Positions 16,904 through 28,634 of a stretch of DNA of 64,000 nt are shown here, in pieces. The stretch's first letter is position 1. Each line of letters starts with the position of its first letter. The stretch comes from Salinarimonas sp052380005. GTDB lineage: Bacteria > Pseudomonadota > Alphaproteobacteria > Rhizobiales > Beijerinckiaceae. The stretch lies in the NCBI GenBank assembly GCA_052380005.1, contig JBQTCJ010000013.1, one strand, 5' to 3'. A program made the position numbers and the translations under genes. Below the pieces are notes generated by a model. It did not search any database, was not told the DNA's origin, and saw only the letters and a program-made list of their open reading frames with translations.

Positions 16904-18643
16904 TCAGGCGGCCCGGCGCCGGCGCGCGGAAGCCTCCGCGCCGGCGTCGTCCGAGGCGACCGCGCCGAGGAAATCCTCGACCGCTTCGGAGAGCTCCGCG
17001 GCGACGGCGGAAAGCCGGTCGGAGACGTCGCGCACGTCCCCCGCGCGGCCGGACGTCTCGTGGATCGCCGTCGTCACGGTCTCGACGTTCGTCGTGGCGT
17101 CTCCGGAGCCCCTGGACGCGACGGCGATCGAGCGCGAGATCTCCTTCGTCGCCCCGTCCTGCTCCTGCACGGCCCCGGCGATCGCCTGCATGAAGCTCTC
17201 GATCTCGTGGACGGCGCCGGCGATCTCACGGATCGCGTCGACGCTCTCGCGGGTCGAGCCCTGGACCGCCGTGATCTGCTCGGCGATCTGGTCCGTCGCC
17301 TTCGCCGTCTGCGAGGCGAGCTGCTTCACCTCGGCGGCGACGACGGCGAAGCCCTTGCCGGCCTCCCCGGCCCGGGCGGCCTCGATCGTCGCGTTGAGTG
17401 CCAGGAGGTTCGTCTGCTCGGCGATGGTGCGGATCATGTCGACGACGGCGCCGATGCGCTCGGCCGCCTCCGCGAGGCTGGCGACCTTGCCGTTGGTGCG
17501 CTGCGCGGTGCTCGTCGCGCGCGACACGACGTCGGAGGCGCGCCCCGCCTGGTTCGCGATCTCGCGGATCGAGGCGGAGAGCTGCTCGGCGGCGCTCGCC
17601 ACCGCCTGGACCTCGGACGCCGCCGTGGTGGAGGCGTCGCGCGCGGCGTTCGCCTTCCCGGCGGCGGTGCCGGCGACATCGCTCAACGCGACCGCCGTCG
17701 TGCGCATCGTGCGCGTGCCGTCGTCGACGCTCGCGAGCGTGCGCTGGACCACCTCGCGGAAGCGCGCGATGAGCGCCTCGAGCTGCGCCTGGCGGTCGCG
17801 CGCGCGGACCCGCTCGGCATCGGCGGCGCTCTGGAGGCGGGCGCGCTCGAGCGCGTTGTCGCGGAATACGACCACGCTGCGGGCCATCTCGCCGATCTCG
17901 TCACGGCGCGCCTCGCCGGGGATCTCCACTGCGTTCTCGCCGGCGGCGAGGCGTCGCATGACCTCGGTGAGGCGTGCGACGGGAACGGTGATCGAGCGGC
18001 CGACGAGGGTCGCCGCCGCGATCGCGAGCGCGGCCGCGACGAGGAGCGCGACGAGGGCGGTCGTCTGGAAGCCGCTGGCGGACTCGCTCACCCGCGCGCC
18101 GATGCGCTGGCTCTGGGCCTCCTGGAAATCGATGAAGCGGTTGATCGCCGCGAGCCAGTCCGTGAACAGGCCGCTGACCTCCCCGAGCAGGATGGCGCGG
18201 GCCTCTTCCCCGTTGCCCGCCTGCTGCAGCCGGACGATCTCCGCGACGAGCGGGTTCGTGCGCGCCTGGATCGCCGCGATGTCGTCGAGGATCGCCCGCT
18301 CCTGCGCGGAGGCGTCGACCTCGGAAACCAGCGCAGCCATGGCCCGCTCGTTCTCGGCATAGGTCGCGGCGAGGGCGGCGATGAGGTCGATCGCCGCGCG
18401 CCGGTCGCCAGCCTCCTCGACGAGGACGACGTCGCGGATGGCGATGGCGCGGTCGTGCACCGAGCCGCGGAAGTTGATGGCGTAGCGCTGCAGGACGCTG
18501 TTGACGTCGTTGATCTGTGCGAGGTTGCGGTCGAGACGGTTGATCTCGGTGACGGAGCTCCAGGTCAGCAGGCCCATCAGGACCAGCAGGAACCCGAAGC
18601 CCAAAGCCAGGCGCGCGGCGATGCCGCGGCGGTTCATCGACAT
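16904..18643 (-). CDS. Methyl-accepting chemotaxis protein (4-helix-bundle sensor)
   Basis: Second chemoreceptor in the window, 579 aa. Transmembrane helix 1 lies at about residues 9-29. The helical periplasmic domain of ~155 residues looks like a 4HB_MCP sensor (phrases SVHDRAIAIRDV and FIDFQEAQSQ). Transmembrane helix 2 is near 190-212, then HAMP, then the signalling coiled coil with the intact hairpin tip EQTNLLALNATIEAARAGE. 4HB sensors bind small ligands such as amino or organic acids; the ligand here is unknown. A different sensor domain sets it apart from the receptor at 10-12 kb, so the two are not a recent duplication. Confidence 0.95.
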   Translation of the reverse strand: MSMNRRGIAARLALGFGFLLVLMGLLTWSSVTEINRLDRNLAQINDVNSVLQRYAINFRGSVHDRAIAIRDVVLVEEAGDRRAAIDLIAALAATYAENERAMAALVSEVDASAQERAILDDIAAIQARTNPLVAEIVRLQQAGNGEEARAILLGEVSGLFTDWLAAINRFIDFQEAQSQRIGARVSESASGFQTTALVALLVAAALAIAAATLVGRSITVPVARLTEVMRRLAAGENAVEIPGEARRDEIGEMARSVVVFRDNALERARLQSAADAERVRARDRQAQLEALIARFREVVQRTLASVDDGTRTMRTTAVALSDVAGTAAGKANAARDASTTAASEVQAVASAAEQLSASIREIANQAGRASDVVSRATSTAQRTNGKVASLAEAAERIGAVVDMIRTIAEQTNLLALNATIEAARAGEAGKGFAVVAAEVKQLASQTAKATDQIAEQITAVQGSTRESVDAIREIAGAVHEIESFMQAIAGAVQEQDGATKEISRSIAVASRGSGDATTNVETVTTAIHETSGRAGDVRDVSDRLSAVAAELSEAVEDFLGAVASDDAGAEASARRRRAA

Positions 18644-18840
18644 GTCGTTCAGCCCCTAATTTCGGATCGCAACCGGTCGGCGCTCGTCTACCACCGCGGG
18701 CCGGCCGCGCCGTCATTAGGGTCTCATCGGATTAACTGGTGGTGAATTTCGGTGGCCGCGGATACGCGACCGCCGCGCGAGAGCGATGAATTCGTTCCGA
18801 AAGATCAACGAATAACGCTGTCGTCGAGACCGCGTGCTCG

Positions 18841-19347
18841 TCACCCGGCCGCGCCGTCGCGGATCGGCGGCTGGAACGCGTAGCCGAGATCCCAGGGGAA
18901 GTAGATCCAGGTGTCCTGGCTCACCTCGGTGATGAACGTGTCGACGAGCGGGCGACCGGCGGGCTTGGCGTAGACGGTGGCGAAATGCGCATTCGGCAGC
19001 ATGTCGCGCACGACGCGGGCGGTCTTGCCGGTGTCGACGAGATCGTCGATCACGAGCACGCCCTTGCCCTGCCCGTCGCCGAGCGCACGCACGGCCGGCG
19101 CGATCTCCTTGAGGACCTGGAGCCCGCCCTGGCTCTTGTAGTCGTGGTAGCTCGCGATGCAGACGCTCTCGATCATGCGGATCTCGAGCTCCCGCGCCAC
19201 GATCGCCGCCGGCACGAGCCCGCCGCGGGTGATGCACACGATCGCCTCGAACGGACCGCTCTCGGCGAGGCGCCAGGCGAGCGCGCGGGCGTCGCGGTGA
19301 AACTGGTCCCAGGAGACGGGGAAGGCCTTGGGGGTGGGAGGCGTCAT
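18841..19347 (-). CDS. gpt: Xanthine(-guanine) phosphoribosyltransferase
   Basis: 168 aa purine salvage enzyme that makes XMP/GMP from the base and PRPP. The PRPP-binding signature VLVIDDLVDTGKT is intact (residues ~97-109), and the early CITRGGLVPA loop is typical of Gpt. Length fits the family with a slightly longer N-terminus. It lies 43 bp downstream of the CinA-type gene on the same strand and may be cotranscribed with it. Specificity among xanthine, guanine and hypoxanthine cannot be read from sequence with certainty. Confidence 0.92.
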   Translation of the reverse strand: MTPPTPKAFPVSWDQFHRDARALAWRLAESGPFEAIVCITRGGLVPAAIVARELEIRMIESVCIASYHDYKSQGGLQVLKEIAPAVRALGDGQGKGVLVIDDLVDTGKTARVVRDMLPNAHFATVYAKPAGRPLVDTFITEVSQDTWIYFPWDLGYAFQPPIRDGAAG

Positions 19348-19390
19348 GGCGGCGGGCTTTCTCTCTCGGGCGGGCGGTGGCGGTTCCGGG

Positions 19391-20149
19391 TCAGATGGGT
19401 GCGTTGTCCGACGTGAGGCGGGAGAGGAGCGCGCGCACGTCCGCGGCCGCCGCCTCCACCGCCCCCGCCTCGCGCCCGCGCAGGACGATCTGGTTGCGGA
19501 AGCCCCCGCCCGTGAAGGACGGATAGGAGCCGATCGAGACCCCCGGATGCGACGCCGCCAGCGCTCCGAGCGCCTCGGCGTAGCTCCCCTCGGCGAGGCC
19601 GCCGGCGTCGAGCGTCTCGACGACCATGCGCGCGCCGGTGCGCAGCCGCGGCGCGACGGCGTCGAGCATCGCCTGCATGATCGAGGGCACGCCCGCCATC
19701 ACGATGACGTTGTCGACCATGAAGCCCGGCGCCTTCGAGATCGGGTTCTCGATCAGCTCGGCGCCCTGCGGGATGCGCGCCATGCGCAGGCGCGCGGCGT
19801 TGAGCTCGCCCTCGGCGTAGCGCTCGCGCATCATGGCGACCGCCCGCGGATCGACGTCGATCGACCGCCCGAGCGCCTTCGCGACGCTGTCGGCGGTGAT
19901 GTCGTCGTGGGTCGGGCCGATGCCCCCGGTGGTGAAGAGGTAGGTGTAGCGGGCGCGCAGCGCGTTCACGGCCGCCACGATCTCGTCCTCGACGTCGGGG
20001 ACGACGCGCACCTCGCGCAGGTCGATGCCGAGCGCGGTCAGGTACTCGGCGATGTGGCCGATGTTCTTGTCCTTGGTCCGCCCGGACAGGATCTCGTCGC
20101 CGATCACCAGGATCGCCGCGTTGACGCTCTCGCCGACGCTCTCGCTCAT
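19391..20149 (-). CDS. Competence/damage-inducible (CinA-type) molybdopterin-binding domain protein
   Basis: 252 aa. It is the MoCF/CinA N-terminal domain alone: ILVIGDEILSGRTKDKN at residues ~12-28 and TTGGIGPTHDDIT at ~69-81. The C-terminal nicotinamide-nucleotide amidohydrolase domain of full CinA is missing, as is common for alphaproteobacterial homologues. It may be a nucleotide pyrophosphatase. The open frame upstream runs into an intergenic repeat, so the ATG at 20149 is chosen. Confidence 0.88.
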   Translation of the reverse strand: MSESVGESVNAAILVIGDEILSGRTKDKNIGHIAEYLTALGIDLREVRVVPDVEDEIVAAVNALRARYTYLFTTGGIGPTHDDITADSVAKALGRSIDVDPRAVAMMRERYAEGELNAARLRMARIPQGAELIENPISKAPGFMVDNVIVMAGVPSIMQAMLDAVAPRLRTGARMVVETLDAGGLAEGSYAEALGALAASHPGVSIGSYPSFTGGGFRNQIVLRGREAGAVEAAAADVRALLSRLTSDNAPI

Positions 20150-20224
20150 GCTTGGCACCTCGTGGAGAGGCTTTAGCGCCGGGCGCGGCGGGCGGCAAGG
20201 GCGCGCAGCGGCCTCCTGGCCGAG

Positions 20225-20426
20225 CCCCCCTCCGGGGAGGATCCGGGTCGGCGGATGATGCGACGTGCGCGGACGCGCTCCGACCGCCACCTCCCCGGAG
20301 GGGAGGACGGAGGCCGAAGGCCGGAGGGTGGGGAGGATGGCGACGCCGCTCGCCAGGATATCGAGCGGCCCCACCGCCCGCGCTGCGCACGGACTCCTCC
20401 CCTCCGGGGAGGAAGCGGGTCGGCGG
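20225..20426. repeat. Dispersed intergenic hairpin repeat, copy B (composite)
   Basis: Largest of the three copies, in the 319-bp spacer between the CinA-type gene and sfsA (20150-20468). It holds CCCTCCGGGGAGG, then ACCGCCACCTCCCCGGAGG with GGGAGGACGGAGGCC and GAGGGTGGGGAGGA, then CCACCGCCCGCGCTGCGCA, GGACTCCT and CCTCCGGGGAGGAAGCGG. CCTCCCC/GGGGAGG arms form 7-bp stems with 3-nt loops. Copy C is the same unit in reverse orientation with about 90% identity over the best-conserved 55 bp. The rest of the spacer shows nothing recognisable. Confidence 0.75.
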
Positions 20427-20468
20427 TTCCATTGCTCTCCCCCACCTCACCGCGCTACCACTGCGCCC

Positions 20469-21233
20469 ATGCGCTTTCCCGCCCCCCTCGTCGAAGCCCG
20501 CCTGATCCGCCGCTACAAGCGCTTCCTCGCCGACGTCGCCCTCCCCGACGGCTCCGAGGCGACCGCGCACGTCGCCAATCCGGGGTCGATGCTCGGGCTC
20601 GCCGAGCCGGGCGCGCGGGTGTGGCTGTCGGCGTCGACGAACCCCAAGCGCAAGCTCGCCTGGTCCTGGGAGATCGTCGAGGCCGCGCCCATGAAGGGCG
20701 GCGCGGCGCGGCTCGTCGGCGTCAACACGGGCACCCCCAACCGCCTCGTCGCCGAGGCGCTGGCGGCCGGCGCGCTGGCGCCCTTCCGGGACTATGCCCG
20801 CGTGAGGCCGGAAGTGGCCTACGGCGCGCGCAGCCGCGTGGACTTCCTGCTCGACGGGGACGGCCTCCCGCCGCTCTATCTCGAGGTGAAGAACTGCCAC
20901 CTGATGCGCGAGGACGGCCTCGCCGAGTTCCCCGACTGCATCGCCGCCCGCTCCGCCCGCCATCTCGACGAGCTCGCCGCCATGGTCCGCGCCGGCGCCC
21001 GCGCCGCCCTCGTCACCATCGTGCAGATGGAGGCCGACCGATTCACCCCCGCCGCCGACATCGACCCCGCCTACGCCGCCGCGTATGCGCGGGCGCGGGA
21101 GGCCGGCGTCGAGACCCACGCCTTCGTCTGCCGTGTGACGCCGCAGGAGATCGTGGTGGAGCGGGAGATCCCCGTCGTCATGCCGCTCACCCCCGCCGGC
21201 TCACCCGCATCGGCATCCCCTCGCGGGGCCTGA
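20469..21233 (+). CDS. sfsA: SfsA family DNA/RNA nuclease-like protein
   Basis: 254 aa SfsA-family protein (sugar fermentation stimulation protein). Conserved features visible are the N-terminal EARLIRRYKRFLADV, HVANPGSMLGL, and the nuclease-like core VDFLL...YLEVKNCHL with Asp, Glu and Lys. The family has an OB-like N-terminal domain and a PD-(D/E)xK-like C-terminal domain; its role is not settled. The start at 20469 follows the family N-terminus. The last ~16 codons overlap the end of the convergent P450 gene by 47 bp, giving a low-complexity extra tail (SPASASPRGA). Confidence 0.9.
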   Translation: MRFPAPLVEARLIRRYKRFLADVALPDGSEATAHVANPGSMLGLAEPGARVWLSASTNPKRKLAWSWEIVEAAPMKGGAARLVGVNTGTPNRLVAEALAAGALAPFRDYARVRPEVAYGARSRVDFLLDGDGLPPLYLEVKNCHLMREDGLAEFPDCIAARSARHLDELAAMVRAGARAALVTIVQMEADRFTPAADIDPAYAAAYARAREAGVETHAFVCRVTPQEIVVEREIPVVMPLTPAGSPASASPRGA

Positions 21234-22578
21234 GCGTGACGCGCTGGACCGGCTCGACGCGGGCCTCGGGGGCGAGGTCGAGGCGGGCGACGCGGACGAT
21301 CTCGGCCAGCGCCAGCACCGCCTCCTGGAGCGCGAACGTGTTGCCGATGCACACCCGCGGGCCGGCGCCGAAGGGCAGGTAGGCGTATCGGTCGATCCGC
21401 GCGCGGGCCGCGCCGAGGAAGCGGTCGGGATCGAACGCGGCGGGGTCGTCCCAGAGCAGCGCGTGGCGGTGCAGCACCCAGGGCGCGATCATCACGATCG
21501 TGCCCGCCGGCAGGCGGATGCCGGCGACGCGGTCCTGCGCGATGGCCTCGCGGCTCATGAAGGCGGCGGGCGGATAGAGCCGCATCGTCTCCTCGACCAC
21601 CGCCCTGACGTAGGGCAGCGCCGCCGCGTGCTCGGCCGCGACGGGAGCGTCGCCCGCGACCGCATCGACCTCGGCCTCGAGCCGCGCACGCACGTCGGGA
21701 GCCTGGGAGATCAGGTAGAGCGCCCAGGTGAGCGCGTTCGCCGTCGTCTCGTGGCCGGCGCCGATGAAGGTGACGATGTTGGCGCGCACATCGAGGTCGT
21801 CGAGCCCCTTCCCGGTCTCGGGGTCGCGCGCCTCGAGCAGCAGCGTCAGCAGGTCGCGCGGCGCAGGCGCGCCGCTCTCGACGAGCGCACGGCGCCCGCC
21901 GATCAGCGCGTCGACGACGCGGGCGAAGAAGTCGATCGCCGGGCGCGCCCGGACGCGCCCGATCCGCGGCAGCCATTCGGGCAGGCCGAGCACGTCGAGC
22001 GGGTCGACCGGGCCGATCGCGGCGAAGAGCTGCGTGATCGCCCGCCCCAGCGCGTCCGGGTCCTGCTTCAGGCCGTGGGTGAAGATCGTGCGCTCGAGCA
22101 CGTCGAGCGTCAGCCGCGTCGTCTCGACCGCGACGTCGACGGTGCGTCCCTCGCGGCGCACGAGCCGGCGGCCGAGCACGTGGGCGGCCTGCGCCATCGG
22201 CCCGCCGAAGGAGGCGACGTGGCGAGGCGAGAACATCGGCGCGAGCGTGCGGCGCAGCATGCGCCAGTCTTCGCCCTCCGCCGTGAACAGGCCCTGGCCG
22301 AGGCCCGGCGCCAGCACGCGGCGGGTGAGCTGGTCCTTCTTGTAGTTCTGCGCGTTCTCGACGAGCACGTGGCGGATCGCGCGCGGCTCGCTCACGACCA
22401 TGACGCGCCCGAGCACGCCCTTGCCGTAGACGACGGGCTTCTCGAAATGCTCCTTCGTCCAGGTGGCGAGGGGATTGTCGCGGGCCTGGCGCAGGAAGGC
22501 GAACAGGTCGGGCGGCGCGCGCCCGGGCGTTGGCGCCGGCGGGCGGAAGCGGGGTCTCGCGAGGATCGGCTCGTCCAT
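21187..22578 (-). CDS. Cytochrome P450
   Basis: 463 aa cytochrome P450. The I-helix oxygen-binding region AGHETTANALTWALYL, the K-helix ExxR (EETMRLYPP) and the haem loop FGAGPRVCIGNTFALQE with the axial Cys are all intact. No membrane anchor is present, so it is a soluble bacterial type that needs separate redox partners; no ferredoxin or reductase gene is nearby. The I-helix and PERF region resemble CYP102/CYP4-like fatty-acid hydroxylases more than small catabolic P450s, but the substrate is unknown. It is transcribed divergently from fumC (~98 bp apart) and overlaps sfsA at its 3' end. Confidence 0.93.
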   Translation of the reverse strand: MDEPILARPRFRPPAPTPGRAPPDLFAFLRQARDNPLATWTKEHFEKPVVYGKGVLGRVMVVSEPRAIRHVLVENAQNYKKDQLTRRVLAPGLGQGLFTAEGEDWRMLRRTLAPMFSPRHVASFGGPMAQAAHVLGRRLVRREGRTVDVAVETTRLTLDVLERTIFTHGLKQDPDALGRAITQLFAAIGPVDPLDVLGLPEWLPRIGRVRARPAIDFFARVVDALIGGRRALVESGAPAPRDLLTLLLEARDPETGKGLDDLDVRANIVTFIGAGHETTANALTWALYLISQAPDVRARLEAEVDAVAGDAPVAAEHAAALPYVRAVVEETMRLYPPAAFMSREAIAQDRVAGIRLPAGTIVMIAPWVLHRHALLWDDPAAFDPDRFLGAARARIDRYAYLPFGAGPRVCIGNTFALQEAVLALAEIVRVARLDLAPEARVEPVQRVTLRPREGMPMRVSRRG

Positions 22579-22675
22579 GCGCTCTCCGTGGGCGGATCGG
22601 CGGCTCCGGGGGGTGCCGCGCGGGCCCGTCCCGGGTTACATGTGGGGCTTCGATCGGCCGAGAGGAGACCGCGCC

Positions 22676-24111
<1,436 letters not shown>

Positions 24112-24115
<4 letters not shown>

Positions 24116-24330
24116 GCATGAGCGCCGAGATCGTCAACCTGCGCCGGGCGCGCAAGGCCAAGGCCCGCACGGCGGCGGAGGCCGCCGCGGCGGAGAATCG
24201 CGTCCTGTTCGGGCGCACGAAGGCGCAGCGCACCGCCGAGGCCGCGCGCGACGAGCAGGATCGCCGCCGGCTCGAAGGCCACCGCCGCGAGACGGAGGGC
24301 GGCGCGCCCCCGCCGGACGAGACGCCGTGA
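24112..24330 (+). CDS. DUF4169 family protein
   Basis: 72 aa, highly charged, helical. The N-terminal phrase AEIVNLRRARKAKAR and the internal RVLFGRTKAQRTAEAAR are typical of DUF4169. It overlaps fumC by 4 bp, and an in-frame ATG two codons later is an alternative start. It probably lies in the fumC transcript and is followed by a coupled ribbon-helix-helix gene. No function is known. Confidence 0.85.
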
Positions 24331-24608
24331 CGACGCCGCCCGGCCCGGTCGAGAAGCGCTCGCTCGCCATCGCCGGCCACCGCACCAGCGTCTCGCTCGA
24401 GGCGCCCTTCTGGGAGGCGCTCGTCGCGCTCGCGGCGGCACGCGGCGTCTCCGTTCAGCGCCTCGTGGGCGAGATCGACGCGGCGCGCGGGGAGGCGAAC
24501 CTCTCCTCGGCGATCCGCGTCGCGCTCCTCGACGCGGCGCGCCGCGGCGCCCTGCCGCTCGACGCGCGGGAGCGTCCCGAAACGGAGCGAACCGCCCCCG
24601 GCGCATGA
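24327..24608 (+). CDS. Ribbon-helix-helix domain protein
   Basis: 93 aa with an RHH_4-type ribbon-helix-helix fold: the strand HRTSVSLEAPFWEAL is followed by two helices, about residues 18-70. The GTG start overlaps the DUF4169 stop (GTGA), so translation is coupled. RHH_4 proteins are presumed DNA-binding, but none of the close family has a known target. Its position after fumC and DUF4169 is conserved in related genomes. Confidence 0.85.
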   Translation: MTTPPGPVEKRSLAIAGHRTSVSLEAPFWEALVALAAARGVSVQRLVGEIDAARGEANLSSAIRVALLDAARRGALPLDARERPETERTAPGA

Positions 24609-24694
24609 GGCCGCTCTTAACGATTCGGTGGCAGGTTGGGCGCGATTGGGTGCGCGAATCGATCGCGCGGCCCGTGGGTGCGCGTTCGAGGACC

Positions 24695-26215
<1,521 letters not shown>

Positions 26216-26277
26216 GGGTGAGGGGTCTCGATGGCGTGAGACCCGGGCCCGGCCTACCTCTGCTCGGGCGAGCCGCG

Positions 26278-26416
26278 CCTCCGTCCTCCCCACCCTCCCG
26301 CGTGCGGCCTCCGTCCTCTCCTCCGGGGAGGTGGCGGTCGGCGCGTGTCGACGACGTTCGCGACATCGCAGCCTCCCCGGAGGCGAGGAGTCCGCGCGGC
26401 ACGCGCGGGCGGCGGC
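26278..26416. repeat. Dispersed intergenic hairpin repeat, copy C (inverted)
   Basis: Third copy, reverse-oriented relative to copy B, in the spacer between the histidine kinase and the ChrR-like gene. It carries the complements of GGACGGAGGCC, GAGGGTGGGGAGGA and ACCGCCACCTCCCCGGAGG, and on the other side CCTCCCCGGAGGCGAGGAGTCC. The spacer has no other recognisable content. Confidence 0.7.
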
Positions 26417-26480
26417 GCCGTTCGACGAGGAAGGCGCGGCAGCGCGGGGAGCCCACCCGGTTGCGCCGCGGTCGGGCCGC

Positions 26481-27167
26481 TCAGTTCCGGAAGAGCTTCT
26501 GGACGATGCGGCCGATTGGGCCCGTCAGCGTCAACGGCGCGTCGGTGACGGCGAAGCAGAAGCAGTCCGCGTCGGGGTCCGCGACCGGCTGGTGGTCGAC
26601 GTCCATGTCGGCGATGGCGATGTCGCCGCGCCGGTAGTGGCCGTGAATGTCGGAGAACGCACCCTTGAGCACGAGCGTGTATTCCGAGCCCTCGTGCGTG
26701 TGCGACGGGATCTTGCGGCCGCCGCGGATCCAGTAGAGCGTCGCCTCGCCGTCCTCGTTGTCGCTGACGCGATACTCCTTCACGCCCGGCAGCAGGGTGC
26801 GCCAGGGCGTGTCGGCGAGGCTCGCGCCGAGAAAGCGCGCGAGCGGATAGGGCACGACGTCGTCGCCCGCGAAGCCGCGCGCGACGGCGCGGATCGGCTC
26901 CTCGCCGGCCGCGAAGATCGCCGCGAGCCGCGCGTCCCGGTCGTCCAGCGGAGCGGGATCGAGCCGCTCGATCTCGCCGGCGCTCGCGGTCTCGAGCAGC
27001 GAGACGAAGCGTCGGCTCTCGGGGCGGATGGCGAGATGCGTCGCCACGAGCGTGTGCAGCGGCGCGCTCAGCACGCCGCGCGCATAGCCGGCGAGGAGCG
27101 TGTCGAGCGGTTGTTCGTGCGTCTGCCCGGTGGGAGTCACTGCAGTCACCTCGAGCGGCCGAGACAC
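26481..27167 (-). CDS. ChrR-like cupin protein with degenerate anti-sigma zinc site
   Basis: 228 aa, same two-part build as ChrR: an N-terminal anti-sigma-like helical region (about residues 20-100) and a C-terminal cupin (about 130-215) with HTHEGSEYTLVLKG and a later DHQP His, so the cupin metal ligands look complete. In ChrR the N-terminal zinc is held by two His and a CxxC; the matching place here reads HLAIRPES, with Arg and Ser where the two Cys should be. No ECF sigma gene lies upstream (the neighbour at 27388 is a membrane protein). It may be a cupin sensor or enzyme that no longer controls a sigma factor. Confidence 0.82.
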   Translation of the reverse strand: MSRPLEVTAVTPTGQTHEQPLDTLLAGYARGVLSAPLHTLVATHLAIRPESRRFVSLLETASAGEIERLDPAPLDDRDARLAAIFAAGEEPIRAVARGFAGDDVVPYPLARFLGASLADTPWRTLLPGVKEYRVSDNEDGEATLYWIRGGRKIPSHTHEGSEYTLVLKGAFSDIHGHYRRGDIAIADMDVDHQPVADPDADCFCFAVTDAPLTLTGPIGRIVQKLFRN

Positions 27168-27387
27168 CAGAAGGCCGCGTCCTCCGATGTACGCGACCGA
27201 CCCGCGCCCGGATCAACGCGGCGATCGAACTTTCACCATCGGCGACAATGAATTACCGCCCGTCGGGGCGGAATACGTAGATTATCGGAAGGATTCGCGC
27301 AAGCACGCGTGCGCCGCGGCGAGCCGGCTTGCGGACGCGGCCGATCCGTGATTTGCGACGGCGGCTCACGAGAGAGGACCCGTCACC

Positions 27388-27825
27388 TTGGGCGACATCG
27401 CCGTGCTCGCGGCCCTCGCGCTCTCCGCCTTCACCTCGGCGACGCTGCTGCCGGGAACCTCCGAGGCCGCGCTCGTGGGCGTGCTCGCGCTCGGCGAGGC
27501 GGCGGCGTGGCTCGCGGTCGCCGTCGCGACGATCGCCAACGTCGCCGGCTCGCTGGTGAACTGGGGCATCGGCCGCTTCCTCGTTCGCTTGCGTCACCAT
27601 CCGCGGTTCCCCGTCTCACCGGAGCGCTTCGCGCGCACCGAGGCGCTCTACCGGCGCTGGGGCGTCGCCTCGCTGCTCCTGTCGTGGACGCCGATCGTCG
27701 GCGACCCGCTCACCGTGATCGCGGGCGTGATGCGCACGCCGCTCCTCGTCTTCCTGCCGCTCGTCGTCCTGGCGAAGGGGGCGCGCTACGTGGTGGTGGC
27801 GCTGGTGGCGCTCGGGCTCATGTGA
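27388..27825 (+). CDS. YqaA family membrane protein (DedA/SNARE-associated type)
   Basis: 145 aa integral membrane protein with about four hydrophobic segments and the YqaA signature RRWGVASLLLSWTPIVGDPL followed by TVIAGVMR. It starts with TTG at 27388; a GAGAGGA ribosome site lies ~10 nt upstream. DedA-like proteins affect membrane homeostasis and lipid transport, but the role of the YqaA branch is unknown. It is divergent from the ChrR-like gene with 220 bp between, an AT-richer spacer that probably holds both promoters. Confidence 0.85.
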   Translation: MGDIAVLAALALSAFTSATLLPGTSEAALVGVLALGEAAAWLAVAVATIANVAGSLVNWGIGRFLVRLRHHPRFPVSPERFARTEALYRRWGVASLLLSWTPIVGDPLTVIAGVMRTPLLVFLPLVVLAKGARYVVVALVALGLM

Positions 27826-27932
27826 GACCGGCGTGCGCGGGCGTGGCGCGAGGCCCGCCGCTCCGCTACAGATCGCGGCGACAGACGCCCGACCCCCGTG
27901 ACACCCCAGACAGGCACCCCAGAGGCTCGCCG

Positions 27933-28631
27933 ATGACCTTCGTCTTCCCCGCCCCCGAGACCCCGGCGATCCCCGTCGCCGGCGCGAGCGCGCTGTTTCC
28001 CGTGCGCCGGGTCTACTGCGTCGGGCGCAACTACGCCGCCCATGCCCGCGAGATGGGCCACGACCCGGACCGCGAGCCGCCCTTCTTCTTCATGAAGCCC
28101 GCGGACGCGCTCCAGCCCGTGCCGGCGGACGCGATCGCCGAGCACGCCTACCCGCAGATGACGCAGAACTACCACTTCGAGGTGGAGCTCGTCTGCGCGC
28201 TCTCGCGCGGCGGGCGCGACGTGACGACGGAGGAGGCGCTCGGCCTCGTCTACGGCTACGCGGTCGGCCTCGACATGACCCGGCGCGACCTGCAGGACGA
28301 GGCGAAGAGCCTGCGCCGGCCCTGGGCGCTCGCGAAGGGCGCGGACTTCTCCGGGCCGATCGGCCCGATCCACCCGGTCTCCCAGGTGGGCCACGTCGCC
28401 CAGGGAGAGATCCGGCTCGAGGTGGACGGCGCGCCGCGCCAGTCGGGCGACCTCGGCGACATGATCTGGTCGGTCGCCGAGCAGATCACCTACCTGTCGC
28501 GCTACAACGAGCTCTTCCCCGGCGACGTGATCTTCACCGGCACGCCCGACGGCGTCGGCGCGGTCTCCCGAGGGGAGACGATGCGCGCGACGATCGCCGG
28601 GCTCGGGGCGATCACGCTCCGGGTCGTGTGA
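27933..28631 (+). CDS. Fumarylacetoacetate hydrolase family protein
   Basis: 232 aa FAH-fold protein. The N-terminal signature YCVGRNYAAHAREMG, the metal-binding acidic residues in HFEVELV and the downstream Asp in YGYAVGLDMTRRDLQ, and GDVIFTGTPDGVG near the C-terminus are all present. Members act as acylpyruvases, oxaloacetate decarboxylases or diketo-acid hydrolases; the short single-domain form and the conserved N-terminal phrase fit the acylpyruvase/FahD1 side. It lies 107 bp after the YqaA gene on the same strand and converges with the SDR gene. Confidence 0.9.
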   Translation: MTFVFPAPETPAIPVAGASALFPVRRVYCVGRNYAAHAREMGHDPDREPPFFFMKPADALQPVPADAIAEHAYPQMTQNYHFEVELVCALSRGGRDVTTEEALGLVYGYAVGLDMTRRDLQDEAKSLRRPWALAKGADFSGPIGPIHPVSQVGHVAQGEIRLEVDGAPRQSGDLGDMIWSVAEQITYLSRYNELFPGDVIFTGTPDGVGAVSRGETMRATIAGLGAITLRVV

Positions 28632-28634
28632 GCC

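Noticed and set aside
10037..18643. The two chemoreceptors as a recent tandem duplication
   Set aside because: Their sensor domains and lengths differ; only the universally conserved signalling region is alike.
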